From: Candidatus Micrarchaeaceae archaeon
GTDB taxonomy: Archaea > Micrarchaeota > Micrarchaeia > Micrarchaeales > Micrarchaeaceae
Length of the DNA stretch: 64,000 bases
Reading direction: 5' to 3'
Assembly: GCA_027310825.1 (NCBI GenBank)
Contig: DAIDAC010000003.1
Location: 1-64,000, forward strand
Shown here: positions 17,009 through 27,179 of the stretch, piece after piece
How the letters are laid out: every line of letters starts with the position of its first letter
Numbering within the stretch: the first letter of the stretch is position 1
Translations under genes and position numbers: made by a program
Notes under the pieces: model-generated
Database searches by the model: none
The model's input: the letters and a program-made list of their open reading frames with translations, nothing else
What the model was told of the DNA's origin: nothing

Positions 17009-19174
17009 ATGGTCGGAATGGCTGACGGAATAGAACTAACTGTCGCTGGAGCGCTCGTCACTGATGACGGCAGATGGCTTGCTAGAATAGATAGCAAAGC
17101 GAGGAAGCTTCTCAACGTCATATCCGGAGACATAATCGAGATAAAGGGCAAGCGAAGGTCTACAGCAGCAATCGTCTGGCAGGCGCACCAGCAGGACGAA
17201 GGACTCGACTTCATAAGAATTGACGGTTACATAAGGCAGAACATAGGAGTTGGAATAGGCGACAAGGTCTTCGTGAAGAAGGCAGAGGTCGCAGATGCAG
17301 AAAGGATCATTCTCGCTCCTCCTCCGAACCAGAAGGCGCCTATCTCGCCTGACTTCTCCGAGTACGCGAAGAACAAGCTAGAGGACAAGCCATTGGTAAA
17401 GGGAGACGCAATCCCAATTGCTATGTTCGGTTACGTTTTCACATTCGTCGTTGCACAGGTGACTCCGCACGGAGTAGTCCGCGTCGGAAGAAACACCGAA
17501 GTAGTAGTCAAGACAGAGCCGGTTTCCGACTCTATGGTAAGAATCGGAGAAGTCCACTACGAAGACATCGGTGGACTGAAGACCGAGATCCAAAAGATAA
17601 GAGAGATGGTAGAACTTCCTATCCGTTACCCAGAACTATTCGAGCGACTTGGCATAGAGCCTCCGAAGGGAGTGCTTCTCTACGGCGCTCCAGGAACAGG
17701 AAAGACTCTGCTTGCGAAGGCAGTCGCCAACGAAAGCGACGCACACTTCATCGACATCTCCGGTCCAGAACTTGTAAGCAAGTTCGTAGGAGAGAGCGAA
17801 GAGAAACTGCGAGAAATATTCAACGAGGCGAAGGAAAAGGCGCCGACAGTAATCTTCATGGACGAAATCGACGCTATCGCCCCGAAGAGAGAAGAAGCAA
17901 CCAACGAAGTAGAGCGAAGAATGGTTTCACAGCTGCTTACACTTATGGACGGCATGGCATCACGTGGACAAGTAATTGTCATAGGAGCCACGAACCGTCA
18001 GAACGCCATTGACCCTGCACTCAGACGTCCGGGCAGATTCGACAGAGAAATGGAAATCGGAGTTCCTGACAGAAACTCCAGAAAGGAAATACTTCAAATC
18101 CACACAAGAAACATGCCGCTCGCGAAGGACGTCAGCATAGACGAACTCGCAGACATGACACACGGCTACACCGGTGCAGACATAACTGCACTTGTCAGAG
18201 AAGCGGCAATGGCGTCGCTGAGACATGTCATCCCGAAGATTATCGACAAGAAATCTATTCCAAACGAACTTCTGCTAAGCCTCAACGTAAAGAGAGTCGA
18301 CTTTACAGAAGCATTGGGAGCAGTACAGCCATCTGCTCTCAGAGAAGTGTTCGTAGAGCGTCCAAACGTCCATTGGAGCGACGTCGGAGGGCTTGAAGAC
18401 ACAAAGAAGCAGCTCAAAGAGGCAGCAGAACTTCCAATCAAGAACCCTCAGGCATTTGAAAAGATGGGAATACGTCCAGTCCGAGGAATACTTCTTGTAG
18501 GCGCTCCAGGAACTGGAAAGACATTGCTCGCGAGGGCAGTTGCAACAGAGAGAGAATCAAACTTTATATCTATCAAGGGGCCAGAACTCCTCAGCAAATA
18601 CGTCGGAGAAAGCGAGAAGGCGGTCCGTGAAGTATTCAGAAAGGCAAAGATGGCAGCGCCTTGTATCATATTCATAGACGAAATCGACTCAATCACCTCT
18701 GTAAGAAGCGCAGAAGGCGAAGGATCAATGGTTACAGAGAGAGTAGTCGACACGCTTCTAACTGAAATGGACGGGCTTCAGGAAATGAAGAACGTTCTTG
18801 TGCTCGCAGCGACGAACAGGCCAGACATGATTGATCCGGCCCTGCTGCGTCCAGGAAGATTCGACAAAATCATAGAGATACCGCTTCCAGACGAGCCTAC
18901 AAGATTTGCAATATTCAAAGTGCACACAAAGCGCATGCCGCTTTCGAAGGATGTCAGCCTCGAAGAACTCGCAAAGCAGACGGAGAACTACACCGGTGCA
19001 GAGATCGAGAACATAATAAGAGAAGCAGGCATGAACGCGATACGTGCACAGAGAACTATTGTAACAAAAGCGGATTTTGTTCAAGCATTCAACGAAATAA
19101 AACCTGCGATACCGAAAGAGGTAGCGGAAAGGATCCGCCGCTTCAAGGAGGAGCCGGAAATGATGTACAGATAA
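17009..19174 (+). CDS. cdc48: Cdc48/VCP-type AAA ATPase
   Basis: 721 residues in the standard order: N-domain with double-psi barrel (about 1-180), D1 AAA (about 190-420), D2 AAA (about 465-700). Both Walker A sites are intact ([10 protein letters not shown] twice). So are both Walker B sites ([10 protein letters not shown] and [10 protein letters not shown]), and the arginine-finger regions (RRPGRFDRE and LRPGRFDKI). It unfolds proteins, often feeding the proteasome. It ends in EEPEMMYR, close to the tail seen in other archaeal Cdc48. A TATA-like TTTATATTTATAAG overlaps the start, so ATG 17018 (MADGIEL) is an alternative. Confidence 0.97.
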   Translation: MVGMADGIELTVAGALVTDDGRWLARIDSKARKLLNVISGDIIEIKGKRRSTAAIVWQAHQQDEGLDFIRIDGYIRQNIGVGIGDKVFVKKAEVADAERIILAPPPNQKAPISPDFSEYAKNKLEDKPLVKGDAIPIAMFGYVFTFVVAQVTPHGVVRVGRNTEVVVKTEPVSDSMVRIGEVHYEDIGGLKTEIQKIREMVELPIRYPELFERLGIEPPKGVLLYGAPGTGKTLLAKAVANESDAHFIDISGPELVSKFVGESEEKLREIFNEAKEKAPTVIFMDEIDAIAPKREEATNEVERRMVSQLLTLMDGMASRGQVIVIGATNRQNAIDPALRRPGRFDREMEIGVPDRNSRKEILQIHTRNMPLAKDVSIDELADMTHGYTGADITALVREAAMASLRHVIPKIIDKKSIPNELLLSLNVKRVDFTEALGAVQPSALREVFVERPNVHWSDVGGLEDTKKQLKEAAELPIKNPQAFEKMGIRPVRGILLVGAPGTGKTLLARAVATERESNFISIKGPELLSKYVGESEKAVREVFRKAKMAAPCIIFIDEIDSITSVRSAEGEGSMVTERVVDTLLTEMDGLQEMKNVLVLAATNRPDMIDPALLRPGRFDKIIEIPLPDEPTRFAIFKVHTKRMPLSKDVSLEELAKQTENYTGAEIENIIREAGMNAIRAQRTIVTKADFVQAFNEIKPAIPKEVAERIRRFKEEPEMMYR

Positions 19175-19199
19175 TTCTTATGCTAAATTAGGTGAGTCA

Positions 19200-19619
19200 T
19201 TGAAGATAGTTTACTCAGACCCAAAATCAGGACGAAGCGGACAGATGGAGCTTCCAGCAGACAAAGCAGCGCCACTCATGAACAAGAAGATAGGAGAGGA
19301 GTTCGATGCTTCATTCATAGGCCTTACTGGCTACAAGCTGAAGATAACAGGAGGCAGCGACAAGTCAGGATTCCCGATGGAGAAAAGCATAGATGGAACT
19401 GCAAAGGTAAGGATACTCCGTGAAGTCGCATCTTCTGGGAGGCAGAAGGGACAGCGCACACGCATGACAAGGCGCGGCAACATGATAACTGCCGATACAG
19501 AACAGGTCAACACGATAATAATAGAGCAGGGAGAAAAAAGCCTAGACGAGCTATTCCCGAAGAAGGAGAAGGCAGAGAAGCCAAAGGCTGAAGCGGCGCC
19601 GGAAAAGGGTAAGAAGTGA
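19200..19619 (+). CDS. rps6e: Ribosomal protein S6e (eS6)
   Basis: 139 residues with a TTG start after an AGGTGA ribosome-binding site. The eS6 core is clear: KIVYSDPKSGRS, GLTGYKLKITGG, SDKSGFPM and the RRGNMIT segment. The C-terminus is a Lys/Ala/Glu-rich tail of about 25 residues. The stop overlaps the GTG start of aIF2-gamma (GTGA), so the two are translationally coupled. This S6e-aIF2-gamma order is common in archaea. Confidence 0.95.
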   Translation: MKIVYSDPKSGRSGQMELPADKAAPLMNKKIGEEFDASFIGLTGYKLKITGGSDKSGFPMEKSIDGTAKVRILREVASSGRQKGQRTRMTRRGNMITADTEQVNTIIIEQGEKSLDELFPKKEKAEKPKAEAAPEKGKK

Positions 19620-20860
19620 TTACGCTGCCAGGAGAAAAGATCGATAATCTAAGGCAGAGCGTCCTCAACATAGGGACTCTTGGGCACATCGACCACGGAA
19701 AGACTACTCTGACGAGGGCGATAACCGGAGTTTGGACTGACAGGCACAGCGAATCCTTGAAAAGAAACATGACGATAAAGCTTGGCTATGCGGACGCAGT
19801 GATAAAGAAATGCCCGAACTGCAAGGGCACAGACGCTTTCACAACACAAGAAAAGTGCCCCAACTGCAAGAGCAAGACCGAGCCGCTAATGAGAATATCT
19901 CTGTTAGATGCGCCTGGACACGAAACACTCATGGCAACAGCAATATCAGGAGCAAGCGTGATCGACGGAATACTTTTTGTAATCGCGGCGAACGAGCCAT
20001 GCCCGATGCAGCAGACCAAGGAACACCTGATGATAATCAACATACTTGGAATCAAGAATGTCATAATAGTCCAGAGCAAAGTCGACATAGTCGGAAAAGA
20101 AGGAGCTAGGAAACACTACAACCAGATCAAGGAATTCGTAAAGGGCAGCGTTATAGAGAACGCACCGATCATTCCTGTCATGACAAACCACAACATAAAT
20201 GTCGATGTTATACTAGAAAGGATATCTAACATGCCGAGGCCGACTCGCGACACCACTTCCAATCCTGCAATGTACATAGTGCGATCATTCGATGTCAACA
20301 AGCCAGGCACCGATGCGACAAAGCTTGTCGGCGGAGTGATCGGCGGAGCTATAGTAAAGGGGCGATTCAAGGTCGGCGACGAAATTGAGATAAGGCCAGG
20401 CGCAAAGATCCCTACAAAAGGCGCGAAGAAGGAGTCTTACACGCCTCTCATAACAACAATAGTGAAGATGAGCAATGGCAGCGAAGGCATAAACGAAGCG
20501 CAGCCTGGCGGCCTGATCGGAATATCTACGGAAGTAGACCCCGCATTCAGCAAAGCAGACGGACTTGTCGGCAACATGGTAGGTCACGTTGGAAAACTTC
20601 CAGAGGCTCTCAACGGATTCACATTCAAGTACTTCAAGCTCGACAGAACAGACATTCCAGAGCAAGCGATGAAGGAGAACGAGCCGCTTGTCATGGGGGT
20701 GGGAACTGCCACTGCTATCGGATACATAAAGAAAGTCAAGAAAGACACGATTGAAGTGGAACTAAAGAGGCCGGTCGCAGCAGAAAAGGGATCAAAGCTT
20801 GCAGTGATGAGGAACCTGGGACAGAGATGGAGGCTTACGGGATGGGGAACACTGATGTGA
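19616..20860 (+). CDS. eif2g: Translation initiation factor aIF2 subunit gamma
   Basis: 414 residues with a GTG start overlapping the S6e stop. The GTPase subunit binds initiator tRNA with alpha and beta. G1 is GHIDHGKTTL, G3 is DAPGHETLM, G4 is QSKVD. The aIF2-gamma zinc ribbon is present as two CPNC motifs around residues 64-86. Domains II and III continue to the normal end (GQRWRLTGWG). No alpha or beta subunit lies in this window. Confidence 0.97.
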   Translation: MITLPGEKIDNLRQSVLNIGTLGHIDHGKTTLTRAITGVWTDRHSESLKRNMTIKLGYADAVIKKCPNCKGTDAFTTQEKCPNCKSKTEPLMRISLLDAPGHETLMATAISGASVIDGILFVIAANEPCPMQQTKEHLMIINILGIKNVIIVQSKVDIVGKEGARKHYNQIKEFVKGSVIENAPIIPVMTNHNINVDVILERISNMPRPTRDTTSNPAMYIVRSFDVNKPGTDATKLVGGVIGGAIVKGRFKVGDEIEIRPGAKIPTKGAKKESYTPLITTIVKMSNGSEGINEAQPGGLIGISTEVDPAFSKADGLVGNMVGHVGKLPEALNGFTFKYFKLDRTDIPEQAMKENEPLVMGVGTATAIGYIKKVKKDTIEVELKRPVAAEKGSKLAVMRNLGQRWRLTGWGTLM

Positions 20861-20864
20861 GCCA

Positions 20865-21419
20865 ATGCAGGGAATGTCCGACGATGCAAAGCTGGTTTTC
20901 AAAGGCGTCAATTTCGAGATATATCAATGGCAGCAGAAGCTGTTCGACGGATCTAATGCTACTTTTGAAAGGGCGAAGGTCAGAGACAGTGTCCATACTA
21001 TTGCAACTGTCGGCAAAAAGGTAATAATGCTGGAGGAGATGCAGCCTGGTTGGAAGACTCCGCGCATCGGGCTTCCAGGCGGAATCGTCGACCACGAAGG
21101 AGAGAAGCCGATCGATGCGGCGAAGAGAGAACTTCTTGAAGAGACTGGCATGCAGTCTGACGACTGGGAGCCATACGTTTCTGATCTTGGCATGGTGTAC
21201 AGGGTAAGCTACGACCGATACTACTTCATAGCAAGAAACTGCATGAGCGTAGCCGAGCCAAAGCCGGACGCAGGAGAAAAGATAAAGGTCCATTTGCTCT
21301 CTGTGGAAGAAATGGCCGACAACATAACCCAGAAATGGCGTTATGCGCCAAAAGAGTTCTGGGAACTGAAATACGATTCCGAAAAGAAAAAGGCGTTTGA
21401 AAAACTGCTGTTCGGTTAA
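20865..21419 (+). CDS. Nudix hydrolase (ADP-ribose pyrophosphatase-like)
   Basis: 184 residues, ATG five bases after the aIF2-gamma stop. The Nudix box is complete near residues 68-90 (GGIVDHEGE, then RELLEETGM). The preceding region (VHTIATVGKKVIMLEEMQPG) resembles ADP-ribose pyrophosphatases, where this strand pairs subunits; substrate remains inference. Its 3' end overlaps the convergent DHH gene by four bases. Probably co-transcribed with S6e and aIF2-gamma. Confidence 0.88.
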   Translation: MQGMSDDAKLVFKGVNFEIYQWQQKLFDGSNATFERAKVRDSVHTIATVGKKVIMLEEMQPGWKTPRIGLPGGIVDHEGEKPIDAAKRELLEETGMQSDDWEPYVSDLGMVYRVSYDRYYFIARNCMSVAEPKPDAGEKIKVHLLSVEEMADNITQKWRYAPKEFWELKYDSEKKKAFEKLLFG

Positions 21420-22465
21420 CGCTTCTCTTTCTTGACTCCTTTCTTTGCAAGCGTCACCAATTTCTCGATGAGTGCAGTCTTTTCATTCTTTGTCAACTTC
21501 TCTTTGACTCCGAATCCGGATGCCTGTGGGTGTCCCCCGCCGTGCATAGCCCTGGATATCGCAGAGCTGTCGATTCCAACATCGCTTCTTACGCTGGAGT
21601 GGCCGCTCTTCTCATTTATGTAAATTGCGATAGGTGCCCTAAACTGCTTTTGCATTGTTATGCAGGCTTCTTGGTTGTTTATCTTTGTAGAGAAACCTAT
21701 CGCCACGCGCATTCCTTTCACATCTTTGACTACTACCGTTTTTAGCAGCTTTTTCAGGTATGGCCGCGTTTCCTTGAGATATTGTTTGTTAACATCGTCT
21801 ATGAATTTGCTGTGAAGTCCACCATGTGCAACAACATCCACGAACTTCCTCAGCTTTGGATTCGCTATGTTGTCTCCGCCACCCAGATACTTTATAACGT
21901 GAGACAACTTGTCCACAAGAGCTCTGTCGCCCTTCGACCACACCTTCCACTCGTTCATCGGTTTTGTGAACTTTCTTCCATTCTTCAGCCTGCAGTACTT
22001 ATGTCTGAACACGCATGTGTCGACGAAGTCCCCGGCGTGTGTTATCCTGACGAGCTCATCAGAGTATTTGTCGTGCGGGCACAGCATTTCGTAAACAAGA
22101 TCTGTTCCGCACAGCTCTATCTCTCCATTGACAAGAATGTCGCAGACAGGGGCAAGCTGCTCCACTTCCTGTTCCGTCCACGGGTGGTGATCAAGCCAGA
22201 TTACATAGTTTCCCTTCGTCTTGAAAATGTGCAGCGCATCGCGTATTTTCTGGACATTCCTTTCGTTCATTCCAAAATCAGAGATGATCAGAAGATTTCC
22301 CCTTCCCGGAATCTTTTTTATCAACGCTACGTTGTCGTCAAGCATTTTTCCGTCGTAATCGGCAAAGAACACCTGGCTGAGCGGAATCTTGAAGAATCTG
22401 ACCAGCAGCGCGGCGCTTCCCATGCCGTCCATGTCTGCTCCATGGGTTATGTTGTATATCTTCAT
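21416..22465 (-). CDS. DHH/DHHA1 phosphoesterase
   Basis: About 349 residues from ATG 22465, which overlaps the AspRS stop as ATGA; an upstream in-frame start would lie within aspS. The DHH domain has HGADMDGMGSAA, SDFGMNE and WLDHHPWTE. The DHHA1 domain has the GGGHPQASGFG motif. Metal-binding Asp and His residues are all present. Family members are RecJ-like nucleases, oligoribonucleases or cyclic-dinucleotide phosphodiesterases; which one applies cannot be said. The Lys-rich C-terminus (KKGVKKEKR) may bind nucleic acid. Confidence 0.9.
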   Translation of the reverse strand: MKIYNITHGADMDGMGSAALLVRFFKIPLSQVFFADYDGKMLDDNVALIKKIPGRGNLLIISDFGMNERNVQKIRDALHIFKTKGNYVIWLDHHPWTEQEVEQLAPVCDILVNGEIELCGTDLVYEMLCPHDKYSDELVRITHAGDFVDTCVFRHKYCRLKNGRKFTKPMNEWKVWSKGDRALVDKLSHVIKYLGGGDNIANPKLRKFVDVVAHGGLHSKFIDDVNKQYLKETRPYLKKLLKTVVVKDVKGMRVAIGFSTKINNQEACITMQKQFRAPIAIYINEKSGHSSVRSDVGIDSSAISRAMHGGGHPQASGFGVKEKLTKNEKTALIEKLVTLAKKGVKKEKR

Positions 22466-23748
22466 GGTGTGAGCCTCTTTCGGTCTCTTGGGAACAGCGC
22501 ACATTCTCTGATGTTCTTTGCTCCGGTTATCTGCATTGCAAGCCTCTCAAGCCCCACGCTCCATCCTGCGTGAGGCGGAGCTCCGCATCTGAATGCGTTT
22601 ATGTAGAACTCAAACGCCTTCGGGTTAAGCTTTCTCTTCTTCAGCGCCTCTATGAGCATTTCCGGATCGTGGATACGCTGCGCACCGCTAGATATCTCAA
22701 GCCCTTTGTATATGTAGTCGAAGCTGTTAGAATATTCCGGATCGTCTTTCTTAGGCATCGAGTAGAACGCCCTTATCGCAGTCGGGTAATCCTTTATCAC
22801 AACCGCATCTCCGAACACTTCCTGCACCGCCTTTTCGTGCTCCTTCGAGAAGTCGTGGCCCATTTCTATCTTATGCCCTTTCTTCTGCAGGCCTTTTATG
22901 ACCTGTTCGTATGTAACTATCTTTGCTTCTGGTATATCGAGCTTCGCCCCCAGTGTTTCAAGATCGACTTTGTTTTCCTCCTTTACAGCAGTGACAATAT
23001 GCTTTACTGTGTCGACAAGTATCTTTATCACGTCATCTGCATCTGCGAATCCCATCTCTATGTCCATCTGCGTAACTTCAGTTAGGTGTGATGTTGTGTT
23101 AGACTTTTCTGCCCTGAAGACCGGCATTATCATGACAGGGTTCAACCCGCCGATGACTGCGAGCTGTTTGTAAAGCTGCGGGGACTGCGCAAGGTACGCG
23201 CTCTTCTCGAAATATGCGACTGGGAAAAGGTCGCTTCCTCCTTCGCTAGACTCCGCTATTATGCATGGAGTCCTTATCTGCTGGAATCCTTTCTTCGTAA
23301 GCGTGCTCATGAATGTGTTGAGAATAGTCGATTCGATGTTGAATATCGCGCTTGTCTCCATTCTTCTTATGTCCACATATCTGTTGTCAAGCCTGACGTC
23401 GATTTCTGCTGGCACTTTCCCTGTTACCTCAAATGGTATCGGCGCTGAGATCGGATTTAGGTTTGTCACTACTGTAGGTATTATTTCGTAGCCTTTCTTC
23501 GCCTCCTTCGACGCCTTTACCCTGCCTTTTACTGAAATAACGCTCTCCTTTGGCAGCGACATCGCCTTAAGTATCGAGTCGTCAACGTCTCCCTTCTTTC
23601 CTATGACCTGCACTGTGCCTGTTCTGTCTCTCAGAATTAGGAATGTGATCTTAGCTGTCTCTCTTACTTCGTGCACCCAACCAGCTAACGTGACTTCCTT
23701 TCCGTCCATATCGCTGGTTATCTCGTTGACGTAGTGTGTCCTGAGCAT
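22462..23748 (-). CDS. aspS: Aspartyl-tRNA synthetase (archaeal type)
   Basis: 428 residues, class IIb. The N-terminal OB fold binds the anticodon (VTLAGWVHEVRETAK). The catalytic domain contains FRAEKSNTTSHLTE (motif 2) and GWSVGLERLAMQITG, then ECALFPRD (motif 3). The length and lack of insertions match the archaeal/eukaryotic AspRS. Whether it is discriminating, or also charges tRNA-Asn, cannot be decided by eye. The DHH gene follows in an ATGA overlap. An AsnRS assignment is the main alternative. Confidence 0.93.
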   Translation of the reverse strand: MLRTHYVNEITSDMDGKEVTLAGWVHEVRETAKITFLILRDRTGTVQVIGKKGDVDDSILKAMSLPKESVISVKGRVKASKEAKKGYEIIPTVVTNLNPISAPIPFEVTGKVPAEIDVRLDNRYVDIRRMETSAIFNIESTILNTFMSTLTKKGFQQIRTPCIIAESSEGGSDLFPVAYFEKSAYLAQSPQLYKQLAVIGGLNPVMIMPVFRAEKSNTTSHLTEVTQMDIEMGFADADDVIKILVDTVKHIVTAVKEENKVDLETLGAKLDIPEAKIVTYEQVIKGLQKKGHKIEMGHDFSKEHEKAVQEVFGDAVVIKDYPTAIRAFYSMPKKDDPEYSNSFDYIYKGLEISSGAQRIHDPEMLIEALKKRKLNPKAFEFYINAFRCGAPPHAGWSVGLERLAMQITGAKNIRECALFPRDRKRLTP

Positions 23749-23853
23749 GTTCGCACCAAAGAGTAGAGCTTAGAATGGTATCTTTATATCCCTTTAGATG
23801 AGCCATTAATCCTTAATAAGCTTGTCGTTCAAAATACATGTTGTGGAGATGGG

Positions 23854-24261
23854 ATGGCAGATAAGGTATCCGACCTGATGGACGTCAAGCTTGTAGCGAT
23901 AGCACCATCGGCTACGATCAAGAGCGCAGTCACATTGATAAAGAATTCGAACATCGACCTCATTCCAGTTGTCGAGAACGGGAAGCTGATCGGAGTGATC
24001 TACGAAGACGATGTGCTCAGCTACATAGAGAAGTTTGGTACCGCTGCAGAGAAAGAACAAGTAAAGAAGATATCGATGCCACCGTTCTTCACAGAAGCCA
24101 ACTCAAAGATATCCGATGCCGCAAAGGTTGTAATCGACAACGATCTCAACAGACTGCCTGTAGTCGACTCGAAGAAGAACATGAGATGCGTAGGCATAGT
24201 AACTTCTACAGAACTACTTCTATACGCTGCAAAGGAAAAAAATCCAAAGAAAAAGAAGTAA
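23854..24261 (+). CDS. Two-CBS-domain protein
   Basis: 135 residues consisting of two CBS motifs: about 5-60 (VSDLMDVKLVAIAP, then GKLIGVIYEDDVLSY) and about 70-125 (KISMPPFFTEANS, then VGIVTSTELLLYA). CBS pairs bind adenosyl ligands such as AMP, ATP or SAM and act as energy or metabolite sensors. No effector domain is fused. It is divergent from AspRS; the start follows a GGAGATGGGATG stretch. The target is unknown. Confidence 0.9.
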   Translation: MADKVSDLMDVKLVAIAPSATIKSAVTLIKNSNIDLIPVVENGKLIGVIYEDDVLSYIEKFGTAAEKEQVKKISMPPFFTEANSKISDAAKVVIDNDLNRLPVVDSKKNMRCVGIVTSTELLLYAAKEKNPKKKK

Positions 24262-24285
24262 AGAATAAAATAAACTGTACTGGCT

Positions 24286-24597
24286 TCACTTCACCAGAAC
24301 TATGTGAATCGCGCTTACCTTTGACTTCGAGCCGTCTTCGTTCATCAACTCTTCCGAAGAAGTCCTTATGCTCTTTTCCCTCAACGCTGGAAGGAACCTA
24401 TTGAGGACTATCTCCTTCACGTCGACAGCCTTTGATATCGAGTTGCCCCGCGCCTTTATTGCAACCTCCGGGATTCCGCTGTTGAACTGCGTGACCACTG
24501 CAAGCACGTAATTCATTGTCGGCTTTTTTCCTATGTAGATTATGTTCTCAGCCCCCACTTCATTCTGTTCCATTCCTGTGCGTTGGTCGCCCATCAT
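24286..24597 (-). CDS. albA: Alba-family chromatin/RNA-binding protein
   Basis: 103 residues, standard Alba fold. Visible are [15 protein letters not shown], then [15 protein letters not shown] and NRFLP, with the typical C-terminal strand (SAIHIVLVK). The lysine in IYIGKKP is the residue acetylated in Sulfolobus Alba. It coats DNA or RNA as dimers. The first 14 residues are extra and probably flexible. Converges with the CBS gene. Confidence 0.95.
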   Translation of the reverse strand: MMGDQRTGMEQNEVGAENIIYIGKKPTMNYVLAVVTQFNSGIPEVAIKARGNSISKAVDVKEIVLNRFLPALREKSIRTSSEELMNEDGSKSKVSAIHIVLVK

Positions 24598-24668
24598 GCC
24601 ATCACTAATTGTTAGAATTGTAAAACAATGTATTTAATGCTTTCACATCATTTCGTTCAGAATGATTC

Positions 24669-25532
24669 TCACGCCGTTCTCTTTATCGTCGCAATCTCTT
24701 TTTTCGCGTCAATCTCAACTCCAAGCTCTTTCATCCTGTAGAGCGGATATGCTATCGATATGTTCTTGAGAAGAAGGAGCTCTCTTTCTATTCCTGCCTT
24801 TTTCGCGGCAGCCATCTCCGCATCTATCGATCTCGCAATAAGCCTCAGCAGGTTCTGTGTTATCGCCTTCAATTTCTCTTCGCCGATGAGATGTCCCCTC
24901 ACTACAAGCTCTGCTTCACGCTCTCCGAATTCCTCCACCGCCTCTTTTTTGTAGAACGCCTTTCCGAAGTTCCTCATGTATTCCTGCGAAACTGGATAGA
25001 ATGCCTTGTACATCACATAGCCGAAAGGCCTTGCGTACGAATAATTGAGAAGGAGCTTCTTTGTGATTATTCTTTCGTTCCAATCTGTCAACCCTTCAAC
25101 GTAGTCGAACACATCCTTCAGCTCTTCTGTCGCGTCGCCGAGCTTGAAGCCCAATCCTTCGATCAGATTTTTTATAGCACGCGCCCTCTTGCTCTCGATG
25201 TCCGCCATAAGGAGGAAGTGGTGCTCGTGAAGAGGGATTCTGTCGCTCCTGTTTGTCGCCCACGCCCTCGATATCTGGCCTATCCTCTCCTCTCCATAGT
25301 AGCACAGGTCAAGCAGGTGTGCGATCTGCACCTTGCTGAATCGCTTTCCGTTAGGGAGCACTACCTCATTCTTTGTTATTGCGCCCTTCTTTCTGCCGAA
25401 GAGTAGGAAGCTCATGGCATATTTTACCATCTTCGCATCTCCGCCCTTGAGGTAGTCGAGTATGTACTCCTTCATCCACGGAGGCGCGCCGTTCTTCCTC
25501 AGAACAGCATCTACTATTGCTCCCTTGATCAT
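24669..25532 (-). CDS. Hypothetical all-helical protein, possibly ferritin-like
   Basis: About 287 residues from ATG 25532, preceded by a GAGGTG ribosome-binding site (a GTG two codons upstream is possible). Long helices carry EHHFLLMADIESK (about residues 100-112), DWNERIITKKLL and YKAFYPVSQEYMRNFG. The Glu/His content is suggestive of a ferritin-like di-iron bundle, but the paired ExxH motifs are not convincing. It overlaps by spacing the surface-protein gene of the PadR/ABC operon (10 bases) and is probably its last gene. Function unknown. Confidence 0.6.
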   Translation of the reverse strand: MIKGAIVDAVLRKNGAPPWMKEYILDYLKGGDAKMVKYAMSFLLFGRKKGAITKNEVVLPNGKRFSKVQIAHLLDLCYYGEERIGQISRAWATNRSDRIPLHEHHFLLMADIESKRARAIKNLIEGLGFKLGDATEELKDVFDYVEGLTDWNERIITKKLLLNYSYARPFGYVMYKAFYPVSQEYMRNFGKAFYKKEAVEEFGEREAELVVRGHLIGEEKLKAITQNLLRLIARSIDAEMAAAKKAGIERELLLLKNISIAYPLYRMKELGVEIDAKKEIATIKRTA

Positions 25533-25541
25533 TTTCACACC

Positions 25542-27149
25542 TCACTTTTTCTTTTGCGTGGGGATCTTAATAATCCCTCTCTTGTACGCGACCACCACTG
25601 CTATTATTATAATGACAACGACAGCGATGTATGTATAGTCGTTAGATCCGGAGCTGCTGCTTCCAGTGCCGGCAACGCTAACGAAGTAGTTGTTGGAGCC
25701 GAAGTACTGCTGCGTCGTGTATCCGTTTGGCTGCCTCCACTGCTCGTACAGAGTCACAGGATAGCTTCCGGTGTTTCCGTGGCTGTCTATGTTCACATAG
25801 AACGTTGCGTTGACAGACTGCCCTGGATTCAGCTGTGCTATGTAGTAGTTTGCATTGACCGGGCTTACTGGGAACACGGTCTGCAGGTTTACCGACAGCT
25901 GCTGCGCCGGCTCGCTGCCAGTGTTCTTTATCGTGTATGTTATAGCCTGGTATGCACCGCCTGCAGTAAGGGCGCTGCTCACTCCTGTCACTGTGAATAT
26001 GGAAGAAGATTGCAGGTTCACAGGAATGTACTGTATCGTCGAAATGTTCTTCTGGTAGTTTATGTTTCTGTAAGAGAGCGAAACAGGCATTGTGTAGTTT
26101 GTAAAGTTTGCATTGCTGCTCGCGCTTATGAATACGCTGACAGTTTTGCTCTGTCCTGCTGGGAGGGTTCCTACATAGAAGTTTGTAGCTGCACCGGATA
26201 CGCTGAGCGCTCCAGTGCTAAGGAACTTTACCGACAGGTTCTTCGCATCCCCGTAGCCTATGTTCTGCACCAGAACAGTAAGCGTCTGGTTTGAACCTGC
26301 ATAGAGCTGGCTCGGGCTTGCGCTTTCAACGCTTGCCACTATGTTCGGCGAGCTTGGCACAAAGCTGAGCGGAATGTTCGAAGGATAACTGTAGTTCTTT
26401 CCGTCCTGCGCAGTGTAGCTTATTCTGACAGGAATCGTTACGTTTCCGATTGGAAGCTGCGCCGATGTCTGAAGCGTGAGCTGCGCAGCTCCGGTAGATC
26501 CGGCTGCAACTATTCCGAAGTTTGTCCTCGGGGATCCGTATGGCGTGAAGTATGTAGAGTTGAGAACTATGACAGATAGGTTTCTTGCTGTGTCTGTTCC
26601 TGTGTTTATCATGCCGAGCTGGACTGTTGACTGGCCTCCAGGGGTTATCTGGCCTACTGGCGAAGCTGTCAGCTGTATGTTTGGTGTGCCGTATACGTAG
26701 AAGCTTATCGGGCTCGTGCTTGTTCCTGGGAGTGTTTCAGAAGCGTAAGACGTCTCGTAGGTTCCGACCACATCAAGTGTATACTCTCCGGCAGCGAGCG
26801 TTGATGGAAGGTGCAGGTGTGTTGTAAACACGTCGCCGCTCACTCCGCCGTATTGGCCTGTGCCAACTGTGCCTATCAGGTATGACGCAGCCGGCGACAC
26901 ATTTATTATCGCGCTAGACGACGTTAGCTGCAAGTTGACGTTCTGCAATGCAGAGTCGTATGAATTGTACAGCTGGAAATTTATCGTTATGTTGCTGCCT
27001 GCTATTATCGGCTGCGGGGTTATGCCTAGGTTGTAGACGGAAAGCGCGTCGTCTATGGCTGCGACCTGCGCATGCGACACTGCTGGCGCCAGAGCAACCA
27101 GCATCAACACAGCCAGCATCATCGATCCTCCGAACTTTTCATTCTTCAT
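25542..27149 (-). CDS. Exported CARDB/NEW3-like surface protein with C-terminal anchor
   Basis: About 535 residues from ATG 27149, chosen because GGTGTAAAC precedes it as for EF-1A; a start nine codons upstream is possible. A signal peptide (LAVLMLVALAPAVSHAQ) is followed by about four to five Ig-like beta domains of the CARDB/S-layer COG1361 type. Recurring signatures are LYAGSNQTLTVLVQNIG, TPGGQSTVQLGMINTG and LPAGQSKTVSVF. Near the C-terminus is one membrane helix (IAVVVIIIIAVVVAYK) with a basic tail. It is the gene after the ABC permease, so it may be an extracellular partner of that transporter. Confidence 0.85.
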   Translation of the reverse strand: MKNEKFGGSMMLAVLMLVALAPAVSHAQVAAIDDALSVYNLGITPQPIIAGSNITINFQLYNSYDSALQNVNLQLTSSSAIINVSPAASYLIGTVGTGQYGGVSGDVFTTHLHLPSTLAAGEYTLDVVGTYETSYASETLPGTSTSPISFYVYGTPNIQLTASPVGQITPGGQSTVQLGMINTGTDTARNLSVIVLNSTYFTPYGSPRTNFGIVAAGSTGAAQLTLQTSAQLPIGNVTIPVRISYTAQDGKNYSYPSNIPLSFVPSSPNIVASVESASPSQLYAGSNQTLTVLVQNIGYGDAKNLSVKFLSTGALSVSGAATNFYVGTLPAGQSKTVSVFISASSNANFTNYTMPVSLSYRNINYQKNISTIQYIPVNLQSSSIFTVTGVSSALTAGGAYQAITYTIKNTGSEPAQQLSVNLQTVFPVSPVNANYYIAQLNPGQSVNATFYVNIDSHGNTGSYPVTLYEQWRQPNGYTTQQYFGSNNYFVSVAGTGSSSSGSNDYTYIAVVVIIIIAVVVAYKRGIIKIPTQKKK

Positions 27150-27179
27150 GTTTACACCATTCAAACGCAAATTCATAAA